Assembly: GCF_000373645.1 (NCBI RefSeq) | Contig: NZ_KB892023.1 | Coordinates: 25,630-89,629, forward strand | Direction of reading: 5' to 3' | Length of the DNA stretch: 64,000 bases | From: Streptomyces sp. ATexAB-D23 | Lineage (GTDB): Bacteria > Actinomycetota > Actinomycetes > Streptomycetales > Streptomycetaceae | Shown: positions 47,903-56,143 of the stretch, piece by piece | How the letters are laid out: each line of letters starts with the position of its first letter | How positions within the stretch are numbered: the first letter of the stretch is position 1 | Notes under the pieces: generated by a model | Databases searched by the model: none | Told to the model about the DNA's origin: nothing | What the model saw: the letters and a program-made list of their open reading frames with translations, nothing else | Translations under genes and position numbers: made by a program

Positions 47903-49943
47903 CCTGGTCCGGTTCGACGGACGGCTCCACACGGTGGCCGCGCTGGAGGGGACTGCGGTCCGGCTGGTCGACGAGGCACAGTCGGCTAGCGTGGTGATGC
48001 TGGCCCATCTGCTGTCCTCGGAGGGCTTCGGGGTGGTCACCCCCGTCTCGGTGCGGACGGTCGTCCCGGCGGCCGGCGTGCTGGAGGGGCTTCCCGCCCA
48101 GGCGGTCGAGCGAGCCGAGTGGTGGCAGCGGCACTTGGCGGAGATGCTCACGGGCCGCCCGGTGGATGATCCGCAGGGCCCGGTGCGGGCCGAGTACGAC
48201 CCGGCGGTGAGGTCGCTGCGGCAGCGTGAGCTGACCAAGGCCGCAGAGCTGGCCGGGGCCGGGCACACGACGTCGCTGGCCCTGATCCAGAGGATGCGGC
48301 GCCGTTTCGAGGACGAGGGGGTGCTGGGGCTGGTCGACCCGCGGCTGCGGGCCGTCTCGGACGGCACGGGCCGCGCCGACCGGCGGGTGGTCGAGGCCCT
48401 GCGCAGGGTCGTGGACGATCAAACGGGCCGGTCCACGGTCTCCGCGCAGGTGCTTCGGCGCCGGATGGAACGCCTGTTGGAAGCCGAACACGGGCCCGGA
48501 GTCGTGCCGTTGCCATCGCGCACGGCGTTCTACCGGCTGCTGAAGGCAGTCAGCTCCGGCCGTCACACGCTGGGTTCGACCCGCACCCGCCGTTCGCTGG
48601 CCAAGCAGCCGGACGGCGTGTTCGGTCAGCTGACCGCGGCCCGGGCGGGCGAGGTGATGGAGATCGACTCAACTCCGCTGGATGTGCTGGTCGTGCACGA
48701 CGACGGCACGGTGGACACCATCGAGCTGACCGGCATCGTGGATCTCGCGACGCGCACGCTGGCCGCGGCGGTGCTGCGGCCGTCGACGAAGGCGGTGGAC
48801 GCCGCGCTGCTGCTGGCACGGGCGATGACGCCGGAGCCGATGCGTCCGGGCTGGGCCGACGCGCTGCGGATGTCCCGTTCGGTGCTGCCGCACGCCTCGC
48901 TCATGGCACTGGACGAACGGTTGGCCCACGCCGCGGCGATTCCGGTAATCACGCCGGAGACGATCGTCTGCGACCGGGGCAAGGCCTACATCTCCGACAC
49001 GTTCCGCTCCGCCTGCCAGGCACTGGGCATCTCCTTCCAGCCCGCCCACCCCGACACCCCGACGGACAAGCCGCACATCGAGACGACGCTCGGATCGGTG
49101 GCCACGATGTTCGTCCAGCACCTTCCCGGCTACAAGGGACGCAGCACCGAACATCGCGGCACCGATCCAGCAGCAGAGGCGGTCTGGACGATCCACCGGC
49201 TCCAGGAGCTGCTGCAGGAATGGATCGTCCACTGGCAGAACCGGCCGCACGACGGCCTGCGGGACCCGCTGATGCCCGGCAAGGCGTTAAGCCCGAACGA
49301 GAAGTACGCCGCCTTGGTCGCGGCTGCCGGACACGTCCCGGTCGCGCTCAGCCCGGACGAGTACATCGAGCTGCTGCCCCGCTGCCGACGAAGGATCAAC
49401 TCCTACGGCATCCGCCTGGGCCACCGCACCTACGACAGCGCGGAGTTGAACCCCTTCCGCCGTCAGCCGTCCGGCGCCGGCCAGAACGAGCGGGGTTGGG
49501 AGGTTCACTACGACCCCTACGACATCTCCCGCGTCTGGGTACGCAACCACCGCGAAGGTGGCTGGATCACCGCCGTCTGGCGGCACCTTCGCACTGCCCC
49601 GACGCCGATGGGCGAACTGGCCTGGGACCACGCCCGCCGCATCCTTGCCCAGCGAGGCACCGACCCGGCGCACGAGGACGAGATCGCCGAGGCCGCCGTC
49701 GCTCTGCTGGACCGCGCCGCCGACGGCCCGGAGGAGAAACCCGCGAAGGCGTCTCGCGCATCGCGCCGGGGCCGCAAGGTCGCCGCCCGGACCCGGGCCA
49801 CCGCCGAACCTTCCTGGCCCCGGCCCGACGAGCCGGCCGAAGAGCCCGCCGCCGAGCCGGTGGAGACGGACGAGGACGAACTCGCCGACGTGATCCCGCT
49901 GGAGATCTTCGACGCACGCAAGGAGGCCGAACGGTGGTGGTGA
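47868..49943 (+). CDS. tnsB: TnsB-like DDE transposase (Mu-type)
   Basis: 691 residues. N-terminal DNA-binding helices (residues about 110-260) precede an RNase H-fold core with Asp267 (VMEIDSTPLDV), Asp369 (IVCDRGKAYIS) and Glu405 (KPHIETTLGS), the complete DDE triad. A Mu-type C-terminal beta-barrel follows, then a charged tail (DEDELADVIPLEIFDARKEA) likely to contact TnsC. It joins 3' ends to the target. GGAAGGGGGCGGGG precedes the ATG, which lies inside tnsA. A TTA codon occurs at 49287-49289. Confidence 0.93.
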   Translation: MPSRPRLLRAGDLVRFDGRLHTVAALEGTAVRLVDEAQSASVVMLAHLLSSEGFGVVTPVSVRTVVPAAGVLEGLPAQAVERAEWWQRHLAEMLTGRPVDDPQGPVRAEYDPAVRSLRQRELTKAAELAGAGHTTSLALIQRMRRRFEDEGVLGLVDPRLRAVSDGTGRADRRVVEALRRVVDDQTGRSTVSAQVLRRRMERLLEAEHGPGVVPLPSRTAFYRLLKAVSSGRHTLGSTRTRRSLAKQPDGVFGQLTAARAGEVMEIDSTPLDVLVVHDDGTVDTIELTGIVDLATRTLAAAVLRPSTKAVDAALLLARAMTPEPMRPGWADALRMSRSVLPHASLMALDERLAHAAAIPVITPETIVCDRGKAYISDTFRSACQALGISFQPAHPDTPTDKPHIETTLGSVATMFVQHLPGYKGRSTEHRGTDPAAEAVWTIHRLQELLQEWIVHWQNRPHDGLRDPLMPGKALSPNEKYAALVAAAGHVPVALSPDEYIELLPRCRRRINSYGIRLGHRTYDSAELNPFRRQPSGAGQNERGWEVHYDPYDISRVWVRNHREGGWITAVWRHLRTAPTPMGELAWDHARRILAQRGTDPAHEDEIAEAAVALLDRAADGPEEKPAKASRASRRGRKVAARTRATAEPSWPRPDEPAEEPAAEPVETDEDELADVIPLEIFDARKEAERWW

Positions 49944-50989
49944 ACATACCGGAGCCGGAAGGCGAGGAAGTGCCTGAGCCCGTCGAGAACCGCACGGACC
50001 CGTCCACGCGCCTGGAGGGATGGCGCCGGTTCGTCGAAGAGGACCCGGCCGTCTTCCACCTGCTGCCCGAGCAGCAGTGGCAGTCTTTGAGCCCGCCGAC
50101 GCGGGACGCCTACGACGAGGCCCGCATCGCTTACCACTCCGAACTGCAGGTCGTGCGCACGTCCACGGTCAAGGAGATCGCCCACCAGGGACGGTTGCTG
50201 ACCCTGCTCAACCAGCGTGAGCACGGCGCCCGCCGCGGGCTCATCGTCTCCGGGGAGTGGACCACCGGGAAGACCACCGCGCTCAAGCAGCTCGGCCGCC
50301 TGCACGAACTGCGCGTCCGACAGCGCTACCCGGGAAGCGACCGCATCCCGGTCGTCTACATCACCGCCCCGCCCAAGGGGTCCCCGCGCAAACTCGCCCT
50401 GGAGTTCGCCCGTTTCCTCGGCCTGCCCGTGATCGGCCCGAGGCACAACACCATCGACGTGACCAGCGCCGTCTGCCAGGTGCTCATCGAGTCCCGCACG
50501 GACCTGGTTCTGGTCGACGAGATCCACCTGCTCAACCACGCCACCATCGCCGGGGAAGACCTCTCCGACCACCTGAAGTACTTCACTGAGCATCTGCCCG
50601 CAACGTTCGTCTATGCCGGGATCAACGTCGAACAGTCGGGGCTGTTCACCGGGATCCGCGGCAAGCAGCTTGCCGGCCGCTGCGTCCTCATCCGCACCGG
50701 TCCCTTCCCGCTCAACGCCCAGTGGCGGTCCCTGATCGCCTCCATGGAGAACACCATCCGTCTCCACCGGCACGAGCCGAACACCCTGGTGAAGATGGCG
50801 AAACACCTGCACCAGCGCACCGGCGGCATGATCGGAAGCCTCTCCCACCTGATCCGGGCGGCGGCGATCTCCGCGATCCTGGACGGAACCGAGCGCATCA
50901 CCCGGACGACGATCAAGAACATCCGCATCGACCACAGCAGCGAGTCCTCCACCCGCGGACGCACCGCCTCTCTGCCCCGCACTGGCTGA
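49934..50989 (+). CDS. tnsC: TnsC-like AAA+ ATPase, transposition regulator
   Basis: 351 residues. Walker A at 107-114 (GEWTTGKT), Walker B LVLVDEIHLLN with Asp195-Glu196, and a sensor-like FVYAGINVEQSG. TnsC-type ATPases polymerise on DNA, link target selector to transposase and give target immunity. The GTG at 49934 lies seven bases after AAGGAGG and overlaps the tnsB stop by ten bases. The N-terminal 80 residues carry a short helical region likely to bind TniQ or TnsB. Confidence 0.92.
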   Translation: MVVNIPEPEGEEVPEPVENRTDPSTRLEGWRRFVEEDPAVFHLLPEQQWQSLSPPTRDAYDEARIAYHSELQVVRTSTVKEIAHQGRLLTLLNQREHGARRGLIVSGEWTTGKTTALKQLGRLHELRVRQRYPGSDRIPVVYITAPPKGSPRKLALEFARFLGLPVIGPRHNTIDVTSAVCQVLIESRTDLVLVDEIHLLNHATIAGEDLSDHLKYFTEHLPATFVYAGINVEQSGLFTGIRGKQLAGRCVLIRTGPFPLNAQWRSLIASMENTIRLHRHEPNTLVKMAKHLHQRTGGMIGSLSHLIRAAAISAILDGTERITRTTIKNIRIDHSSESSTRGRTASLPRTG

Positions 50990-50991
50990 CC

Positions 50992-51891
50992 ATGACATTC
51001 CACCCGGCACTGATCCGCCCTCTGCCCATCACGCTGCCGCCCTTCCCCGGCGAGTGCGAATCGTCCTACTGGAACCGCCTGGCCCTGGCGAACCACGTCC
51101 CCCTGGCCCGCCTGCGCTCTCCCTCACGCTGGTTGGACTCCCGTCTCACCAGCCTCGACACCCTCTGCGTCCTCAGCGGCCAGTCTCGGAAGACCCTGGC
51201 CGGGGCGATCCCCGACCTCCGCATGGACGACGCCTCACTCACGACGGAAAACCACGTCCCGGCCCCCGACCACACGCTTCGCTGGGCCTGCCGCCGTTGC
51301 GTCGTCACACGCACTGGTTCGACGCTGCCCGCCCAGGTCTGGGCCTCCATCCACAACGAAGTCTGCATCCGCCACAACCTCTGGATTGGCAAGAACGTCC
51401 TCGCCCCTGAACAACAGCTTGACCTGTCCCGAACCCCCGACGTCATTCGCGCTCAACGCCACTACTGGCGACTCCGACGGCGATACGGCCCGACCCTCAT
51501 CGACGCGTGCTACGTCGCCACCGGCAAGCTCTGGAGCGGTCTGGCCCACCGCCACTACCGGCTCACCCACCGCGCCGAACTCCTCCACGACCTGGTCGTG
51601 GTCAAGGCACCCACCGTCGAACCGGACAAAAAGGCCCCATGGCTGGAAGCCGCTGGATACCCCGAACACATCACGTTGATCAGCCTGTTCTCATCAGGTC
51701 ATTGGAGGCGATCGATCCTCAGCGACGACCTTCTCGTCGTCACCCGGGCCATTGCCGAATTCCACCGCCGCTTCCCGCTGCAGGCACCCCTGCGAGGCAC
51801 CAGCCGCACATGGCTCAGCACCACCATCGAGGCCACGGCCAGAAAGGTCGAAACTCTCCGGCCCGCCACACGACCCGCAGAAGATCCATAA
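50992..51891 (+). CDS. tniQ: TniQ-family target-selection protein
   Basis: 299 residues, starting two bases after the tnsC stop. The TniQ signature is seen at the N-terminus (PFPGECESSYWNRLALANH) and in the zinc finger C100-x2-C103 (WACRRCVV) with C125-x2-H128 (VCIRHNLWI). The C-terminal half is helical and lacks the long site-specific DNA-binding part of Tn7 TnsD, so target choice is probably relaxed or via another partner. It should recruit TnsC to target DNA. Confidence 0.85.
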   Translation: MTFHPALIRPLPITLPPFPGECESSYWNRLALANHVPLARLRSPSRWLDSRLTSLDTLCVLSGQSRKTLAGAIPDLRMDDASLTTENHVPAPDHTLRWACRRCVVTRTGSTLPAQVWASIHNEVCIRHNLWIGKNVLAPEQQLDLSRTPDVIRAQRHYWRLRRRYGPTLIDACYVATGKLWSGLAHRHYRLTHRAELLHDLVVVKAPTVEPDKKAPWLEAAGYPEHITLISLFSSGHWRRSILSDDLLVVTRAIAEFHRRFPLQAPLRGTSRTWLSTTIEATARKVETLRPATRPAEDP

Positions 51892-51950
51892 GCGGTTCTG
51901 CTGTCGGCAGACTCGCTGGATGTCATACGGCGGCCTGCCAGGATGGCCGC

Positions 51951-52658
51951 ATGGGGAAGAACATGGCGGTGCGTCGACTCGATCTCGGGTACTTCATCCG
52001 GCCTGCGTCGGAGACGGGCGGCCCACAACCACGAGTCGAACCTGTCCTTGCCTACCTGGTGCAACACGACCAGGGGTTGATCCTCTTCGATACCGGCATC
52101 GGCGGCGCGGACCTCGAAACCGAAGCACACTACCGACCCCGACGGCGAGCGTTGCAGGACGCCCTGTCAGCGTCCGGAGTCGCCCTTGATGACATCTCCA
52201 TGGTCGTGAACTGCCACCTGCACTTCGACCACTGCGGCGGAAATCCCCTCCTGGGTGGCAAACCCATCCTGGTTCAGGACGTCGAACTGGCCACCGCTCG
52301 TCAGGGCAATTACACCTTCGATGAACTGATCGACTTCCCCGGCGCAACCTACGAGGAAGTCGCCGGCGAAACCGAAGTCTGGCCGGGAGTCTGGATCATT
52401 CCGACGCCTGGGCACACCCAAGGGCACCAGTCGCTGGTTCTCTGGCAAGGCGACGGCACAGTAGTCCTCGCCGGCCAGGCACACGACTTCGCTTCCCATT
52501 TCGCGTCCGACCAACTGGCCCGTCACGCGGCACTCCAGGGCGTGGAGCAGCCGCTTCCTCCTTATCAGCACTGGCTGGAGCGACTCGCCGACTTTGACCC
52601 ACGACGTGTGCTCTTCGCCCACGACTGCTCGGTCTGGGAACCGCCGCGGACCACCTGA
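51951..52658 (+). CDS. metallo-beta-lactamase-fold hydrolase (AHL-lactonase/AttM-like), transposon cargo
   Basis: 235 residues. Metal motif HLHFDH at 89-94 (NCHLHFDHCGGNP), His155 in IPTPGHTQGHQS and a late His in LFAHDCSVW, the arrangement of AiiA/AttM-type lactonases. The usual bridging Asp position reads AGQAHD (Gln176), so the second metal site differs. Possible substrates are acyl-homoserine lactones or the related gamma-butyrolactone signals of Streptomyces; this is inference. CAGGAT six bases before the ATG suggests its own leaderless promoter, separate from the tns operon. Confidence 0.8.
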   Translation: MGKNMAVRRLDLGYFIRPASETGGPQPRVEPVLAYLVQHDQGLILFDTGIGGADLETEAHYRPRRRALQDALSASGVALDDISMVVNCHLHFDHCGGNPLLGGKPILVQDVELATARQGNYTFDELIDFPGATYEEVAGETEVWPGVWIIPTPGHTQGHQSLVLWQGDGTVVLAGQAHDFASHFASDQLARHAALQGVEQPLPPYQHWLERLADFDPRRVLFAHDCSVWEPPRTT

Positions 52659-52700
52659 CCGCGTCGACCACGGAGCCGCTGAACCCGACGCTCCAGCACA

Positions 52701-52801
52701 AGCCACACACCGAACTGCCCACACATAAGCGGGACAACTTCGCCCAGCGTGTCCCAGACAAGTCGAAGCACCGCAGGTCACAGCCTCGCACTACCCACAC
52801 T
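52701..52801 (-). repeat. right-end TnsB-type binding sites
   Basis: Inverted relative to the left end: AGCCACACAC (52701-52710), TGCCCACACA (52716-52725) and TACCCACACT (52792-52801) are reverse complements of TGTGTGGGCA-like sites. There are fewer and differently spaced sites than at the left end, the asymmetry seen in Tn7. Confidence 0.7.
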
Positions 52802-52817
52802 TAGCTGGGACAGGACA

Positions 52818-52826
52818 GCAGCGACG
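52818..52826. repeat. right copy of 9-bp target-site duplication
   Basis: GCAGCGACG immediately follows the right transposon end and is identical to 46944-46952. Confidence 0.75.
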
Positions 52827-53108
52827 ACTGTCCGTTGTCCGATCTCGTTCGTGGTGGCGAATCCTCATCGCGTCGCGTGCTGAACGGGGGAGTTCGCTTC
52901 GTTCGTGGGGTTCATCCGCAAACCCTTCGCAGCCCAGACGCCCGATTGGTCAGCCTTTGGACAAGCGGCGAGCTCGATGCCATTCCCACCCCGGTGGCTC
53001 ACGGTTTGCGAGCCTACGGCGTCCAGGACTGCCGTCTTGCCGGGAGCCGGGCTCTGCCGGAGTTCCCCTCGCCGCGGAGCCGGAACGGCACCGTGTGACC
53101 ATGCCGAT

Positions 53109-53705
53109 ATGACATCGGGTCGGATCATCTTCCTCAATGGCACCTCCAGTTCAGGGAAGTCGAGCATCGCCCGGGAGCTTCTGGACCTCCTGGACGACGG
53201 CGTCTTCTTCCACCTGGCGGTCGACAGCTTCAACGCGATGCGCAGCAAGCGGGAGCTCGGGGCGGAGGAGCTCGACGCCGCGCTGCGACGGACCAGGATG
53301 GGCTTTCACCGTTCGATTGCGGCCATGGCCGAGGTGGGCAACGACATCGTGGTCGACCATGTGCTGAGCGAGCCGTGGCGACTGCTCGACTGCCTGACGG
53401 TGCTGCCACCCGAGGACGTGCTGTTTGTCGGCGTCCACTGCCCGCTCGACGAGCTGGCCCGCCGTGAGCCGGCCCGGGGCAACCGGCCGGCGGGCCTCGC
53501 GGCACACCAATACGACCTGGTCCACGCCCACGGCGACTACGACGTGGAGTGCGACACCAGCACGGCGAGCCCACGCGAGTGCGCACAGCGCATCAAGGAG
53601 CTCCTCCGGCAGCGCCCCACCCCCACCGCCTTCACCCGCCTCCGGCGACGCCGTCCGACGGACAGCCAAGAACCGCCGACGGCGAAGCACAGCCTCTTCG
53701 GCTAA
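53109..53705 (+). CDS. chloramphenicol phosphotransferase-like P-loop kinase
   Basis: 198 residues. The P-loop is FLNGTSSSGKSSIAREL, followed by FFHLAVDSFNAM (catalytic Asp position), DIVVDHVLSE and VLFVGVHCPLDELARRE, the CPT pattern seen in the S. venezuelae chloramphenicol 3-O-phosphotransferase. The C-terminal DVECDTSTASPRECAQRIK is also family-typical. Whether the substrate is chloramphenicol or another alcohol is not known. The last 30 residues are a basic, disordered extension. It is the first gene right of the transposon. Confidence 0.82.
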   Translation: MTSGRIIFLNGTSSSGKSSIARELLDLLDDGVFFHLAVDSFNAMRSKRELGAEELDAALRRTRMGFHRSIAAMAEVGNDIVVDHVLSEPWRLLDCLTVLPPEDVLFVGVHCPLDELARREPARGNRPAGLAAHQYDLVHAHGDYDVECDTSTASPRECAQRIKELLRQRPTPTAFTRLRRRRPTDSQEPPTAKHSLFG

Positions 53706-53718
53706 GGCAAACGCGCTC

Positions 53719-53880
53719 ATGCCCCGGTGGACTTGCACAGAAGCCAGGTGCGGTGAGAACAGCGAGACACTGCTTGGCGGCGAAGGACGGCTCTACAACG
53801 CGTACGAGCTTCCGGCCGGCCTGATTCGAGAGCTGCCGATTCGGTTCGCGCCGCTGGGGTTTCCCGCATTGCCGCGATAA
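53719..53880 (+). CDS. small ORF or gene fragment of unknown nature
   Basis: 53 codons (MPRWTCTEARCGENSETLL... ending APLGFPALPR). The second half (LYNAYELPAGLIRELPIRFA) looks like a normal protein segment, so this may be the remnant of a larger gene. There is no clear ribosome site. It lies between two genes with ordinary coding bias. Confidence 0.25.
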   Translation: MPRWTCTEARCGENSETLLGGEGRLYNAYELPAGLIRELPIRFAPLGFPALPR

Positions 53881-53886
53881 CGCCAA

Positions 53887-54258
53887 TCAGCGCGCGATGA
53901 TGCAAAAAGGATGCCCGGCAGGGTCTGTGAGGACCCGCGCCTTGTCCCCGTGCGGCTGGTGATCCGGTTTGCCAGCACCCAGTTCCAGTAGCCGGGCCTC
54001 GGCCTCGTCCAGGCTTTCCCTGACCTTGAAGCAGATGTGAAGCTGCTGGGGAACGATCTGGCCGGGCCAACTCGGGGCCCGGTAGTCCTCGACCCGCTGG
54101 AAGCCGATGAAGAGTCCGTCCTCGCGGTTGAGACCGGCGAACTCGGCGTCCGACTTCGGGTGCGGTTCAAAGCCGGTGGCCTGCTGGTAGAACGCCGCCA
54201 GGGCCGGCGGATCAGGGCAATCGAGGGTTATCGCGACCAGTTCCATCCGCAGGGGCAT
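53887..54258 (-). CDS. VOC (glyoxalase/bleomycin-resistance) superfamily protein
   Basis: 123 residues, one betaalphabetabetabeta pair. It starts MPLRMELVAITLDCPDPPALAAFY and contains IVPQQLHICFKVRESLDEAE and VLTDPAGHPFCIIAR, the usual VOC strand pattern with the terminal Pro-x-Gly-His. These proteins bind small molecules or metals; some give drug resistance. Role unknown. GGAGG stands five bases before the ATG. Confidence 0.85.
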   Translation of the reverse strand: MPLRMELVAITLDCPDPPALAAFYQQATGFEPHPKSDAEFAGLNREDGLFIGFQRVEDYRAPSWPGQIVPQQLHICFKVRESLDEAEARLLELGAGKPDHQPHGDKARVLTDPAGHPFCIIAR

Positions 54259-54960
54259 GAGACCTCCGAGCCGATCAGTGGACTTCCGAGCACGCCACAG
54301 AGGCGGCTGCCTACCGTTGAGCGGGACGAAGAGAGGGCGTTCGTTCCACTCAGCCGTCAGCACAGCAGGTCAGGGCCTCACCATGCCAACGGATATCCGG
54401 GACGGGACAGGACAGCGGTGGACCTGGCGGAGTCCGGCCGTTCCGGCGCCTACCGCACGGCCGGCCAGTCGGCGCTGATCCGGCCGGCGACGGAGAATTC
54501 GGTTGTGCAGTCCGGGCACGTCGCGCGTCCGAACGCGTAAGTTGCCCAGCCCCGGGGCCCGCTCCAGCCGCGGCGCCCTCGTAGCCCCGCACGGCTTCCA
54601 GCGGGTGGATGCAGTTGGTGCGACCGGATGGCATCCGGAGCTGCTGGTTCGCCGCCGCCATGAGGCTCTCGATCTCCCCGGCGTGCTGCGCACGGACGCC
54701 GCCGGCCCCGCGCGACTGCCCGGCGCCCGCCAAGCTCGCGCCGGCCGGAGCCAGGGCGTTCAACGCCTCCTCCCGGTCGTCACCGCCGGCTACGCCGGTC
54801 AGCCGGGGCTACGCGGCGAAGCCGGCCGAGCAGACGCGGCCCTGGTGGCACAGGGCAGACCGCAGGTGGTGGCGGTTCAGTCCGCAGCCTCAGCTCCGGC
54901 CCGGACTGATAGCCTGCGATCTTCGCCGGTCCCCCGGACGGAGTCCCCCAGCAGGTCGCC
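54259..54960. other. 702-base region without a recognisable gene
   Basis: Several overlapping frames are open, but none has good coding bias, a ribosome site and sensible protein character at once. Arg/Pro/Ala-rich translations in all frames suggest decayed coding sequence. It should hold the promoter of the gene at 54961 near its right end. Confidence 0.4.
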
Positions 54961-55695
54961 ATGTCACACCATCAGCAGCTCATGGCCGCCCTCGATGCAC
55001 TGGACCGCGCCTTCGCCTCCGAGGAGCCGTTCCCCGTCGGTGGTTGCACGTACTGCTACGGCGAGGAGGGTCTCGCTGAACTCTCCAGACCGCTGCACCT
55101 CATACCCGACGACATGGTGTCCGCGGCCGCCGGAGAGGTACCCAGCCACTGGGACGACTTCTCGCGTCTGTACCGGCGTCTCGTCCCACGTATCGTCCGC
55201 CCCCTTGTCGCCGGCCAGTTCCACGTCTCCGAGGAGCTGATCGCCACCCGCCTGGTCGAAGCGGGCTGGAGCACCTGGGACGCACCCCTGCCCGACGCTC
55301 TTCGCAATGTCTGGACCGCATGGTGGCAGGCCACATTGCACACCTACCCCAGCTCAGTGCCCATCAGGGGCACCCTCGGCCTCATCACTGTCGCCACCGA
55401 CAGCCTGCGCCCTTGGCTGGACATATGGACCGCCACCCGGACCCCGGCTGCCGACGCGCACTTGGCGGACCTGACGGTCGACGTGCTGTTCGAGGACGAG
55501 ATCACCGACCTGAGCCTGGGATTCGACAGCGAATACCACGCCACCGCGGAGCTGGTGCAATGGCTCCTCACCGATGTGCGCGACCGCGTCGCCAACTCCC
55601 GTCTCGACGATCCGGACTTCATTCACCACCTCCAGCAGTTGATCAGCACTCCAGCCGACGTCTCGACCGACGCCGTTCACAAGGGCGACACCTGA
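54961..55695 (+). CDS. conserved hypothetical protein
   Basis: 244 residues, soluble, acidic and mostly helical (SHHQQLMAALDALDRAFAS, PLVAGQFHVSEELIATRLVEA, ELVQWLLTDVRDRVANSRL). A GGCTYCYGEEGL motif near residue 28 has two close Cys and could bind metal or form a disulphide. No domain recognised; similar proteins are scattered in Streptomyces as hypothetical. A weak AGGTC precedes the ATG. A hairpin with a T-rich tail follows 68 bases after the stop. Confidence 0.65.
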   Translation: MSHHQQLMAALDALDRAFASEEPFPVGGCTYCYGEEGLAELSRPLHLIPDDMVSAAAGEVPSHWDDFSRLYRRLVPRIVRPLVAGQFHVSEELIATRLVEAGWSTWDAPLPDALRNVWTAWWQATLHTYPSSVPIRGTLGLITVATDSLRPWLDIWTATRTPAADAHLADLTVDVLFEDEITDLSLGFDSEYHATAELVQWLLTDVRDRVANSRLDDPDFIHHLQQLISTPADVSTDAVHKGDT

Positions 55696-56143
55696 GCTCT
55701 TGGGGTTGTCGTCGGATCGGGCGACGACGGCCGCGGCGTAGGCCATCCACCCCCCGCCACTCGCCCGTATCAACTCCGTTGATACGGGCTCACTTTGGAC
55801 GCAGGCCGCCGGGTCCGGACTCCGGCGCGGCCCCGCCGGCAGCGGTCTTCTCCTTGGGCCGAGCGGCTGCACCTGCTGCCAGGACGGGCTCGATCAGGTC
55901 GTCCATCCAGCGTCCCAGGAGGTCCAGCAGCGCCATCGGGATCTTCAGGCTCAGTCGTTCCTGCCGTACCTGCCGTACCTGCCGTTCCCGCCGTACTGGG
56001 CGTACTGGCCGTACCGGCCGTACCGCGACGAGGCGGTAGACCTGGCTCCGGTCGATGACACCGGCTCACGTACACACGCCGTGCGACGAACTGCCCGCGC
56101 CCCGGCCGGGGCAGGACAAGACAGGGCAGGGCAGGTCATCAGG
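55696..56143. repeat. 448-base gene-free region with GTACCGG-type short repeats
   Basis: After the terminator at 55764-55788 there is no credible gene. At about 55954-56030 a 9-base unit related to CTGCCGTAC / CGGCCGTAC is repeated about eight times; read on the minus strand it would encode Tyr-Gly-Arg repeats, but no start and ribosome site go with it. Confidence 0.5.
55764..55788 (+). terminator. hairpin terminator after the hypothetical gene
   Basis: CCCGTATCAAC (55764-55774) pairs perfectly with GTTGATACGGG (55778-55788) around a 3-base loop; CTCACTTT follows. Confidence 0.75.

Larger units (their letters stand above)
46953..52817 (+). mobile_element. compact Tn7-like transposon (tnsA-tnsB-tnsC-tniQ plus MBL cargo)
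   Basis: A 5,865-base element. Ends: TGTCCTGTC at 46953-46961 and its inverted copy GACAGGACA at 52809-52817. Immediately outside both ends stands the same 9-mer GCAGCGACG (46944-46952 and 52818-52826), the footprint of insertion. Inside are TnsA-, TnsB-, TnsC- and TniQ-like genes in one overlapping operon and one cargo gene. It sits in the intergenic region upstream of the XRE regulator gene, which it leaves intact. All motifs appear intact apart from the TnsA Lys-to-Arg change, so it may be active. No CRISPR array or Cas gene is present. Confidence 0.9.

Noticed and set aside
46953..52817. CRISPR-associated transposon
   Set aside because: A TniQ of suitable size is present, but there is no Cas12k, Cascade gene or guide array in or near the element.
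54383..54478. Short ORF beginning MPTDIRDGTGQ
   Set aside because: 31 codons, no ribosome site, composition unlike neighbouring genes and overlapping other equally open frames.
55951..56139. Minus-strand ORF encoding Tyr-Gly-Arg repeats
   Set aside because: The repeat tail is low-complexity DNA translated by chance; the start lacks a ribosome site and the N-terminal part looks random.
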